From Anaerolineales bacterium (GTDB taxonomy: Bacteria; Chloroflexota; Anaerolineae; 4572-78; NAK82), in contig JAHELX010000018.1 in NCBI GenBank assembly GCA_024643945.1, positions 15,616 through 27,342 of the forward strand: a stretch of 11,727 nt of DNA. The letters run 5' to 3'. Numbering within the stretch: position 1 is the stretch's first letter; every line of letters begins with the position of its first letter. Shown here in pieces: positions 6,221 to 11,727 of this stretch. A program made the translations under genes and the position numbers. The notes beneath the pieces were generated by a model, which searched no databases, had not been told where the DNA came from, and saw only the letters and a program-made list of their open reading frames with translations.

Positions 6221-6475
6221 ATGGACTCGAGTATGATCAGCAAAATCGAAAAGGCGATGCGCTATGCTCAGGAGCCTGATCGCATCCACTTCAACAAGTT
6301 TCAGGTAAACTTTAATGGCGACCACGACTCGCATTACGTTACATATAGTGAGGGCAAATGGACCTGTGATTGTGGGTTCTTTGGCGCGCGTGGCGTTTGC
6401 AGTCACGTCATGACCCTCGAACGAATCTTGATGGGAATGGTAACACCAGCCCAGGCAGTACCGATGCCAGCTTAG
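6221..6475 (+). CDS. Small SWIM zinc-finger protein
   Basis: A protein of 84 residues consisting of little more than one SWIM zinc finger. The ligands fit C-x-C-x(8)-C-x-H: C49 and C51 in WTCDCG, C60 and H62 in VCSHVM. Before the finger (residues 25-47) is a beta-rich stretch, FNKFQVNFNG...YVTYSEGKW, the usual lead-in of SWIM domains; the first 20 residues look helical. SWIM fingers bind DNA or protein in SWI2/SNF2 ATPases, MuDR transposases and MEKK1, but for such single-domain bacterial proteins I know no established function. Start chosen at ATG 6221 with AAGGAGGG (6205-6212) 8 nt upstream, an excellent site. It has its own promoter, a terminated leader and a strong terminator, so it is a monocistronic, probably regulated gene. 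Confidence 0.8.
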   Translation: MDSSMISKIEKAMRYAQEPDRIHFNKFQVNFNGDHDSHYVTYSEGKWTCDCGFFGARGVCSHVMTLERILMGMVTPAQAVPMPA

Positions 6476-6501
6476 TAACTGACAATTTAGTAGGGATTGG
6501 A

Positions 6502-6538
6502 AAAGCGCCACCTGTTCAGGTGGCGCTTTGTTCTTCTT
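6502..6538 (+). terminator. Intrinsic terminator of the SWIM gene
   Basis: Perfect 13-bp arms (6502-6514 and 6517-6529, AAAGCGCCACCTG and its complement) with a 2-nt centre (in RNA a 4-nt GTTC loop), followed by the T-rich GTTCTTCTT. The A-run on the left makes it potentially bidirectional. Confidence 0.85.
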
Positions 6539-6587
6539 CACCGCACGGGACGGTCAAGCCAGGCGTTCGCACTTCTTTGCTGGGGAT

Positions 6588-6616
6588 TTGCAAACCTCTC
6601 TATCTAATAATATAAT
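6588..6616 (+). promoter_or_regulatory. Strong promoter of the flippase-ROK operon
   Basis: TTGCAA (6588-6593), 17-bp spacer, perfect TATAAT (6611-6616); predicted start near 6623, about 40 nt before the GTG start at 6665. The -35 hexamer is the same as in the promoter at 1281. Confidence 0.75.
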
Positions 6617-6664
6617 CATAATCCACAACGCCTATTGTATTCTTCAGGCACTTAGGGTATTTGT

Positions 6665-7666
6665 GTGCTTAAACGTTGGCAATTTTGGCTGGGCGCTGGC
6701 ATCAGCGCCCTATTCCTTGTCATTGCTATGCGTAATCTGCATCTGGGTGACGTGTGGGCGGAAATACGTGCCGCGCGATATGGCTGGATTTTGCCGGGCG
6801 TGGCCGTCTATTTCCTTGGTGTGTGGGCACGCACCTGGCGCTGGGACTATTTGCTACGCCCTTTGAAGCGTATCCCCCTGCGGCGGCTCTTTCCGGTGGT
6901 GGTGATTGGCTATATGGGGAACAATGTCTACCCCGCGCGTGCAGGGGAGGTGATCCGCGCCTACGTGCTGCGCCGACGCGAAGGGGTCAGCATCAGTGCC
7001 TCGCTGGGGACCATCGTGGTTGAACGCGTGTTCGATGGGCTGGTGATGCTTATCTTCGTCTTTATCGGACTGCCTTTCACGCCGATGCCAGGCTGGCTGC
7101 AAGGCATGGTCATCGCTGCCTCGCTTCTCTTCTTTGGCGCGTTGGCATTATTTATGACCCTGGCCATCAAAATTGAGTGGGCTGAGCTGGCTTACGGTTG
7201 GGCCATTGACCGCGTCGTACCAGCCCGCTTCCGTGTACCGGTACGTGGCTTCGCCGACCGCTTTATGACCGGCCTCTATTCCCTGCGTAGTGGGCGCGGT
7301 GTGCTAATGATTTTCGTCACCTCTCTCGTCATCTGGCTGGCCGAGACGGTGAAATATTGGTTCGTGATGCATGCCTTCGATTTCACTGTCCCCTTCTGGG
7401 TATTGATGTTGATGAACGGCATCGTCAACCTGGCGACTACCATCCCATCATCACCTGGTTACATAGGCACCTTTGATGCCCCTGGCATCGAGATCCTGTC
7501 CATCTTTGGTGTGGAACGCAACCTCGCCGCTGGCTACACGCTGGTATTGCATGCGGCGCTCTGGCTCCCTATCACTTTACTCGGCTTCTGGTACATGGGC
7601 CGCGAGAGCATAAGCTGGCGGGACTTCGGTCAGGCCGAAAAGTCCATGGTACAACAGCCCAGCTAA
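6665..7666 (+). CDS. Flippase-like integral membrane protein (LPG_synthase_TM / UPF0104 family)
   Basis: A 333-residue polytopic protein of the family named after the transmembrane half of lysylphosphatidylglycerol synthase (MprF), where that half flips the lipid. Stand-alone members are thought to move lipids or lipid-linked sugars across the cytoplasmic membrane; the cargo here is unknown. Hydrophobic segments are seen at about 8-21, 41-55, 122-137, 147-169, 213-227, 243-260, 285-310. Family motifs: GYMGNNVYPARAGEVIRAY (82-100), TIVVERVFDGL (116-126) and PSSPGYIGTFD (261-271). The GTG start has AGGG (6654-6657) 7 nt upstream; no better ATG exists. There is no soluble aminoacyltransferase domain, so it is not a full MprF. 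The ROK kinase follows after 39 bp, suggesting co-transcription, though a functional tie is not obvious. Confidence 0.87.
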   Translation: MLKRWQFWLGAGISALFLVIAMRNLHLGDVWAEIRAARYGWILPGVAVYFLGVWARTWRWDYLLRPLKRIPLRRLFPVVVIGYMGNNVYPARAGEVIRAYVLRRREGVSISASLGTIVVERVFDGLVMLIFVFIGLPFTPMPGWLQGMVIAASLLFFGALALFMTLAIKIEWAELAYGWAIDRVVPARFRVPVRGFADRFMTGLYSLRSGRGVLMIFVTSLVIWLAETVKYWFVMHAFDFTVPFWVLMLMNGIVNLATTIPSSPGYIGTFDAPGIEILSIFGVERNLAAGYTLVLHAALWLPITLLGFWYMGRESISWRDFGQAEKSMVQQPS

Positions 7667-7705
7667 AATAAGCCGCCCCGTGAAGAGTGTGAAAGTAGCT
7701 GAAAG

Positions 7706-8668
7706 ATGGCCATGCATTATATTGTGGTTGACCTGGGGGGGACACAAATCCGAGCCGCCCTGGCCACATCCCCCAATCGGCTACATCAAACGATCCGTAT
7801 GGAAACCCTGGCCGACCAGGGGCCAGACGTCGTAATCCGGCGTATAGAGAATGCGGTCCGGCAGGTGGCAGGCGAGACGTGGGCCGATGTGGATGCTATT
7901 GGCATTGTGGCCCCTGGGCCTCTGGACCCGTGGCTTGGTGTCATCCTCGAAGCACCCAACCTGCCCGGCTGGGGGAACCTGCCACTAAAAGATCGCCTGT
8001 CATCTGGCCTGAATCGACCGGTGGTGCTGGGCAACGATGCCAATTTGGCTGCCTTGGCCGAACAACGATTCGGGGCTGGGCAAGGCAAGAGGCATATGAT
8101 CTACATCACGGTCAGCACCGGCATCGGCGGGGGCGTGATAATAGACGACAAATTGCTCCTGGGTGTCCGAGGCCTGGCGGCCGAGGTAGGGCATATGACG
8201 TTGGAGCCCTATGGTCCCCTTTGCACCTGTGGCAACAGGGGCTGCCTGGAAGCACTGGCTTCAGGGCCGGCTATTGCCCGCGACGCCCGCGACAGAATTG
8301 CGGCCGGTCAGGCCAGTTCGATACTCCCGCTGGTCGGGGATGACCCACAATGCATCACGGCCGAATTAGTCGGTCGGGCAGCCACCCAGGGTGACCCTCT
8401 GGCAATTGAGCTTTTGCAGCAAGCCGGATTTTATATCGGCGTGGGCATCGTCAACTTGATGAATCTCTTTAACCCGGGCATCATTGTCATCGGGGGCGGA
8501 GTAAGCCAGGTGGGAAACCTGCTCTTTGAGCCAATACGCCAGACAGTGCAGGCCCGGATAGGTCACTTTTATTGGGAAAACTGCCCTATCGTGCCGGCTG
8601 CTCTCAGTGACGATGTAGGGCTGTTAGGTGCGCTGGCAATGGTTGCCGACGAATTTGAACAAACTTGA
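7706..8668 (+). CDS. ROK-family sugar kinase (glucokinase-like)
   Basis: Phosphorylates a hexose, probably glucose, with ATP in the cytoplasm. The 320 residues fit single-domain ROK kinases; no N-terminal helix-turn-helix is present, so it is not a ROK repressor of the NagC/XylR type. Seen: phosphate loop DLGGTQIR (9-16); GNDANLAALAE (109-119) with the catalytic base D111; STGIGGGVI (137-145); the ROK zinc site EVGHMTLEPYGPLCTCGNRG (160-179) with H163, C173, C175 and C180 just after; and VIGGGVSQ (261-268). E160 and H163 also contact the sugar in this family. Two ATGs are possible, 7706 and 7712; no clear ribosome binding site separates them, and GAAAG at 7701-7705 suits the second. Substrate could be glucose, N-acetylglucosamine or mannose; sequence alone does not decide. 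It ends 6 bp from the end of sfsA on the other strand. Confidence 0.92.
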   Translation: MAMHYIVVDLGGTQIRAALATSPNRLHQTIRMETLADQGPDVVIRRIENAVRQVAGETWADVDAIGIVAPGPLDPWLGVILEAPNLPGWGNLPLKDRLSSGLNRPVVLGNDANLAALAEQRFGAGQGKRHMIYITVSTGIGGGVIIDDKLLLGVRGLAAEVGHMTLEPYGPLCTCGNRGCLEALASGPAIARDARDRIAAGQASSILPLVGDDPQCITAELVGRAATQGDPLAIELLQQAGFYIGVGIVNLMNLFNPGIIVIGGGVSQVGNLLFEPIRQTVQARIGHFYWENCPIVPAALSDDVGLLGALAMVADEFEQT

Positions 8669-8674
8669 TAGTTG

Positions 8675-9364
8675 TTACCACTGCACGGGGATGCGCGTAT
8701 CGAGGGCGATATCCTCTTCCGAGACGTGGCAGCGAATGGCCAATATTGCCACCCCGGCCGCCGACGCCTGGCGCAGCGCCTCAGCGAAGAGGGGATCAGC
8801 CTCGGCGTGCGGTCTAAAGGCGTAGGCGTCGGAACGCTGGACGACGAAGACGACAGCGGCCTGCTCCCCCTGCTCGACGGCGTGAATCAACGTTGCCAGG
8901 TGGCGCCGCCCCCGCAGAGTGGGTGCATCTGGAAAGCGGGCGATACCTTCCTCTACTAACGTTACCGACTTAGTCTCGACCCAACAGCGTTCGGCGAGAC
9001 CAGTCAAAAGAAAGTCAATTCGGCTGTCGCCCAGGGTCACTTCTGCTTGCAGCCGGTTGTAGCCTTCAAAGCCGGGTAGAGAATCAGCGCGGAAGGCTTC
9101 GGCAAAAAGAGGGTTGGGTAAGCGGGCGTCTACGCTGACCCAAACACCAGCGTAGCGAACCAACTTGAGATCGTAAGGAGTCTTGCGATGGGGATGAGGC
9201 ATTGAGGCCAGGCGGAGTTCACGGTCTGGGGTGAGTAATTCGCTCAGGCGGCCGGAATTAGGCAGATGAGCCATCACTGCCTGCCCGTCCACGTCAACCA
9301 CGACGCGGAAGCGATTATCACGCCGCAGGAAACGGGCCGCCCTCAGAGGTCCTGGAATGCGCAT
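8675..9364 (-). CDS. sfsA: SfsA family protein (sugar fermentation stimulation protein / nuclease)
   Basis: A 229-residue match to SfsA over its full usual length. Named because extra copies in E. coli raised maltose use; the family has an N-terminal OB-like domain and a C-terminal PD-(D/E)XK nuclease fold, and nuclease activity has been reported for homologues. Seen: HLPNSGRL (33-40), SRIDFLL (114-120) with D117, VETKSVTLVEEGIARFPDAP (129-148) with E130 and K132 of the nuclease core, and TLRGRRHL (149-156). Start ATG at 9364, with AGGTG about 9 nt upstream and a better GGAGG further off. The nucleotidyltransferase gene ends 30 bp upstream on the same strand, so the two are probably co-transcribed. 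It converges with the ROK gene with no terminator visible in the 6-bp gap. Confidence 0.93.
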   Translation of the reverse strand: MRIPGPLRAARFLRRDNRFRVVVDVDGQAVMAHLPNSGRLSELLTPDRELRLASMPHPHRKTPYDLKLVRYAGVWVSVDARLPNPLFAEAFRADSLPGFEGYNRLQAEVTLGDSRIDFLLTGLAERCWVETKSVTLVEEGIARFPDAPTLRGRRHLATLIHAVEQGEQAAVVFVVQRSDAYAFRPHAEADPLFAEALRQASAAGVAILAIRCHVSEEDIALDTRIPVQW

Positions 9365-9390
9365 TGAGCAAACACCTACTGCAACCTCCA

Positions 9391-9445
9391 GGACTCAGGA
9401 ATCAGGTTCCTGAGTCCTGATCCCTGAGTCCTGAGTCCTGAGTCC
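9391..9445. repeat. Heptanucleotide tandem repeat with hairpin, overlapping a gene end
   Basis: Five head-to-tail copies of TCCTGAG or one-base variants (9408-9442; copies two and three are TCCTGAT and CCCTGAG). The first copies also form the right arm of a perfect 11-bp inverted repeat (9391-9401 and 9407-9417, 5-nt loop). The array forms the last 15 codons of the minus-strand nucleotidyltransferase gene and contains its stop. As RNA the hairpin could slow or end transcription before sfsA, but no T-run follows. Confidence 0.85.
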
Positions 9446-10024
9446 CAATTCCCGCTCGTAATCCGCCGGTGTATCCATATCTCGCAACACCGACGGTGTG
9501 TCTGCCACTACCCACTGCACGCGCGTGTTTTCGGCCCGCAACACCGAGCGCAGGCTGTCACCGGCTGGCAGTGCCAGGATCGCCGGCCAATAAAGGCGTG
9601 GCACCAAGACCGGGTGGCCGGCCCGCATCTGGTAGCTGGGGATGTAGACGAAATCATCGCCCGCTGTGCGGTAGGCCTGGACGAGCTGCGCGACCACGTC
9701 CCCTTCGATGGCTGGCATATCCCCTACTACCAGCAGCGCTGCCTGGCTATCGGCCGATACAGCCCGCAGCCCGGCCTGGACGCTAGACAGCATCTCCCCA
9801 TCGGCATAATGGGGATTGAATACCGTCTGCACTGGCCATTTTGTCAGCGTTGCCTCTACCGCCGCCCGCTTGTAACCGGTGACTGCCAGTACCTCATCCA
9901 CCGGCGACGCCAGCAATACCGATGCTATTTGCTCGACGACAGTATGCCCTCCGTAGGGCAAAAGCAGCTTTAGCCGCCCCATCCGGGTAGATAGACCGGC
10001 GGCAAGTATCACGGCCGAGATCAT
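9395..10024 (-). CDS. MobA/MocA-like nucleotidyltransferase
   Basis: An NTP transferase of the GT-A fold, closest in pattern to MocA/MobA, which attach CMP or GMP to the molybdenum cofactor. Seen: signature VILAAGLSTRMGRLKLLLPYG (5-25), the nucleotide-binding loop; GDMPAI (101-106) with metal-binding D102; AGHPVLVPR (135-143); and DMDTPADY (182-189). With the start at 10024 the protein has 209 residues. A frame open to 10087 adds 21 residues with no family content, whereas ATG 10024 has GGAGG 7 nt upstream, so 10024 is preferred. Residues 195-209 (LRTQDSGIRTQEPDS) are encoded entirely by the heptanucleotide repeat and are not family sequence. No molybdoenzyme or xanthine dehydrogenase gene is nearby, so the true substrate is uncertain; a sugar-phosphate or other cofactor is possible. 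Confidence 0.85.
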   Translation of the reverse strand: MISAVILAAGLSTRMGRLKLLLPYGGHTVVEQIASVLLASPVDEVLAVTGYKRAAVEATLTKWPVQTVFNPHYADGEMLSSVQAGLRAVSADSQAALLVVGDMPAIEGDVVAQLVQAYRTAGDDFVYIPSYQMRAGHPVLVPRLYWPAILALPAGDSLRSVLRAENTRVQWVVADTPSVLRDMDTPADYERELGLRTQDSGIRTQEPDS

Positions 10025-10113
10025 CGTGCGGCCTCCAACCACAATTGAACGATTAGGCACATACCGGCAGCGAGTTTTTGCCTCCAAATCCTATTCCATT
10101 TCTACTTCCCCTC

Positions 10114-10122
10114 ATTCTACCA
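10114..10122 (-). promoter_or_regulatory. Possible extended -10 promoter for the nucleotidyltransferase-sfsA pair
   Basis: On the minus strand TGG-TAGAAT (10122-10114) fits an extended -10 (TGn plus 5 of 6 of TATAAT); a poor -35, TTGCGG, lies 16 bp further upstream. The predicted start near 10107 leaves a leader of about 80 nt. Nothing as good is visible for the divergent plus-strand gene at 10193. Confidence 0.35.
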
Positions 10123-10192
10123 CATCCCTATTGCGCCGCAAAGTGCTTGCCAGACCGAAAGATTATCGCGACTTGAGATTTTGGTGTGCCAG

Positions 10193-11704
10193 ATGAAATA
10201 TTTCTCGATGCTTATTCTTGTTGGCATGTTGCACATGCTCATCTTTGCCTTCATTTTCCCCAGTCACCTTTATGCAGACCAGATTCTAGGCGGCGATCAA
10301 CACTATTTCCGCTACGCATCTCGTATCGTCCGCGGAGAGATGCCTTATCGTGACTTCTTCCTTGAATACCCGCCTCTTGCTCTGGTCCCTTTCACGCTTC
10401 CACGCCTGCTGAGTGCATCACCATTTGTATGGGAACGGTTGTACACCTGGCAGATTCTACTCTGGGATCTTCTTGGCCTCGGCTTTATAACCTGGGCCAG
10501 CCTCCAACTCGGCCGATCTCCTGTCCTTACTCTGGGCATGTACACATTAGGATTGGTTGCGATTGGCCCGTTGATCACCCAACGCTTTGATTTAGTGCCG
10601 GCCGTCCTTATGCTCATGGCCTTGACTGCCTATATGGACCATCGGCATAAATTGGCCTGGGGGGCGCTGATTTTGAGCATCATCACCAAGGTCTATACTT
10701 TGGTCATAGCCCCCCTGGTCGTCATTGATCTTGCTATGCGTTGCCAGCTTCGGCGGATAGCTTTTGGCGTTGCTCTAGTGTCGCTGATGGGTCTGACCAT
10801 CCTCATTGCTGTCATAACCTTCTCCCCTCAGGCTTTGACGGACTTCGTGACTTTTCATCAACAGAGACCCGCAGAAATCGAGAGTATGTATGCCAACGTC
10901 GGTCTGCTGGCTCATATTGTGACCTCGGCACCATTGGAAACCTCGTATGAGTTCATGTCCGTCAACGCCTCTTCACCCCTGGTTGACAGATTGATACCTT
11001 ACTCACTGCCAGTTACTGTCCTTGGTCTCCTGGCGTTGTACGCTTTGTACTGCAAGCGTTGGAATCGTTGCCGACGACACCGGCAGATGCTGGTCAACTA
11101 TGCCACCGGCGCTATTCTGATTTTCGTGGTCTGCAACAAAGTGCTGTCCCCCCAGTATTTGATCTGGCTCTTGCCACTTATCCCACTCACTGGTTCCGCG
11201 ATGGCTGCGATCATGTTTGTGCTGGCCGCCGCGCTGACAACCGTGCTTTATCCGATGAATTTCGGAGACCTGGCCTCAATGGCGCCGTGGGCAGTTGTCA
11301 CGTTGACGGTGCGAAACGTACTTCTGCTAGCTCTTATCATTCCCGTGCTAAAAGCGGCTCACATCGATTCTAGGAAAGAACATCCCGCGCCAAGGCTGGT
11401 TGGCTTGATGCACCAGTTGGAGTGGTTAGTCCTGAGCGGTTTGGTGCTGGCTTTTCCGCTCATTTTCATTTATCCGGCTCCACCTAATGCGGCGGTCCAT
11501 CTGCCACCGGACCTGGACGGCGACGGCAGGCTCAGCGAACGTGAACTCTACGTCACCCAACGCGGTGGCGTGGACTACGACTCCGATGGTGTCATCAGTG
11601 ACATTGAGCATCGTGTCTTCCAGAATACAGGCCTGGATGCTAATGGTGACGGGTTCGTTGATGGCGATGAACTCCGCTTCTTCCTGCGCGAAGGACCGCA
11701 TTAG
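10193..11704 (+). CDS. GT-C-type glycosyltransferase-like membrane protein with C-terminal EF-hand calcium loops
   Basis: Polytopic protein of 503 residues with about ten hydrophobic segments (first at 4-24, last at about 411-427). The first extracytoplasmic loop has YRDFFLEYPPLALVPF (52-67), where D54 and the EYPP motif match the D-x(n)-EYPP pattern of GT87-like polyprenyl-phosphate-dependent mannosyl/arabinosyltransferases, and KVLSPQYLIWLLPL (316-329) matches a second family motif. These enzymes add sugars from lipid-linked donors outside the membrane; donor and acceptor here are unknown. After the last membrane segment come three calcium loops of D-x-[DN]-x-D-G-x-[ILV]-x-x-x-E form: 440-451, 461-472 and 482-493, spaced exactly 21 residues. 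Such a tail is unusual for this family. ATG 10193 was chosen; TTG 10181 would add four residues. Ribosome binding site is weak (GGTG 10183-10186). Confidence 0.8.
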   Translation: MKYFSMLILVGMLHMLIFAFIFPSHLYADQILGGDQHYFRYASRIVRGEMPYRDFFLEYPPLALVPFTLPRLLSASPFVWERLYTWQILLWDLLGLGFITWASLQLGRSPVLTLGMYTLGLVAIGPLITQRFDLVPAVLMLMALTAYMDHRHKLAWGALILSIITKVYTLVIAPLVVIDLAMRCQLRRIAFGVALVSLMGLTILIAVITFSPQALTDFVTFHQQRPAEIESMYANVGLLAHIVTSAPLETSYEFMSVNASSPLVDRLIPYSLPVTVLGLLALYALYCKRWNRCRRHRQMLVNYATGAILIFVVCNKVLSPQYLIWLLPLIPLTGSAMAAIMFVLAAALTTVLYPMNFGDLASMAPWAVVTLTVRNVLLLALIIPVLKAAHIDSRKEHPAPRLVGLMHQLEWLVLSGLVLAFPLIFIYPAPPNAAVHLPPDLDGDGRLSERELYVTQRGGVDYDSDGVISDIEHRVFQNTGLDANGDGFVDGDELRFFLREGPH

Positions 11705-11727
11705 TCAAGGCAAAGTACTTGTCCACT

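Noticed and set aside
6140..6541. Minus-strand 133-codon frame across the SWIM gene
   Set aside because: Antisense to a gene with a clear zinc-finger motif and ribosome binding site; begins inside the terminator hairpin region and has no recognisable content.
9391..9445. CRISPR-like short repeats
   Set aside because: The units are 7 bp head to tail with no spacers; this is a simple tandem repeat.
10025..10087. N-terminal extension of the nucleotidyltransferase to the upstream ATG
   Set aside because: The family signature starts directly after the ATG at 10024, which has a well-spaced GGAGG; the extra 21 residues show no conservation pattern.
1..11727. A new defence, toxin-antitoxin or secondary-metabolite system
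   Set aside because: All large genes match known housekeeping, envelope or transposase families; the only candidates for undescribed systems are the non-coding RNA regions and the calcium-loop fusion reported above. No tRNA, rRNA or CRISPR array was recognised.

Overview
The window reads as a piece of chromosome from a moderately GC-rich bacterium, most likely a member of the Chloroflexota (Anaerolineae-like). That assignment is an inference from the gene mix: an archaeal-type ApgM phosphoglycerate mutase in a bacterial setting, a very small SWIM zinc-finger protein, an UPF0104-type flippase-like protein beside a ROK kinase, and palindrome-rich intergenic DNA. No rRNA or tRNA is present to fix it. 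Promoters of ordinary sigma-70 type (TTGCAA or TTGACA, 17 bp, TATAAT-like) are unusually easy to see.

Layout. (1) 1-1169, minus strand: most of a TldD-type metalloprotease, cut by the window edge, starting at TTG behind a strong ribosome binding site. (2) 1335-3250: an IS110/IS1111-family insertion sequence with an apparently intact DEDD/Ser recombinase (minus strand), sub-terminal inverted repeats, an 8-bp direct repeat at its edges, and a ~390-bp structured non-coding end that is a candidate bridge RNA. It sits between a very good plus-strand promoter (1281-1309) and the gene that promoter probably served, deoB. (3) 3281-5845, plus strand: deoB (phosphopentomutase) then apgM (cofactor-independent phosphoglycerate mutase), two different alkaline-phosphatase-superfamily mutases in a row. 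(4) 5846-6220: 375 bp without a conventional gene but full of structure: three palindromes, a near-consensus promoter, and a ~100-nt leader or small RNA ending in a strong intrinsic terminator, followed by a small SWIM zinc-finger gene (6221-6475) with its own strong terminator. (5) 6665-8668, plus strand: a flippase-like LPG_synthase_TM protein and a ROK-family sugar kinase, 39 bp apart and probably one operon from a TTGCAA-N17-TATAAT promoter. (6) 8675-10024, minus strand: a MobA/MocA-like nucleotidyltransferase and sfsA, probably co-transcribed, meeting the ROK gene tail to tail with a 6-bp gap. A heptanucleotide tandem repeat forms the 3' end of the nucleotidyltransferase gene. (7) 10193-11704, plus strand: a polytopic GT-C-type glycosyltransferase-like membrane protein with three EF-hand-type calcium loops at exact 21-residue spacing on its C-terminus.

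How they fit together: most of this is housekeeping and central metabolism (pentose phosphate isomerisation, lower glycolysis, hexose phosphorylation) plus envelope functions (flippase-like protein, GT-C protein). I see no defence system or biosynthetic cluster. The parts most worth attention are non-coding: the IS end that may encode a bridge RNA, the promoter/gene separation caused by the IS, the leader with mutually exclusive helices ahead of the SWIM gene, and the repeat that has become coding sequence; and, in protein, the GT-C plus compact calcium-loop fusion.
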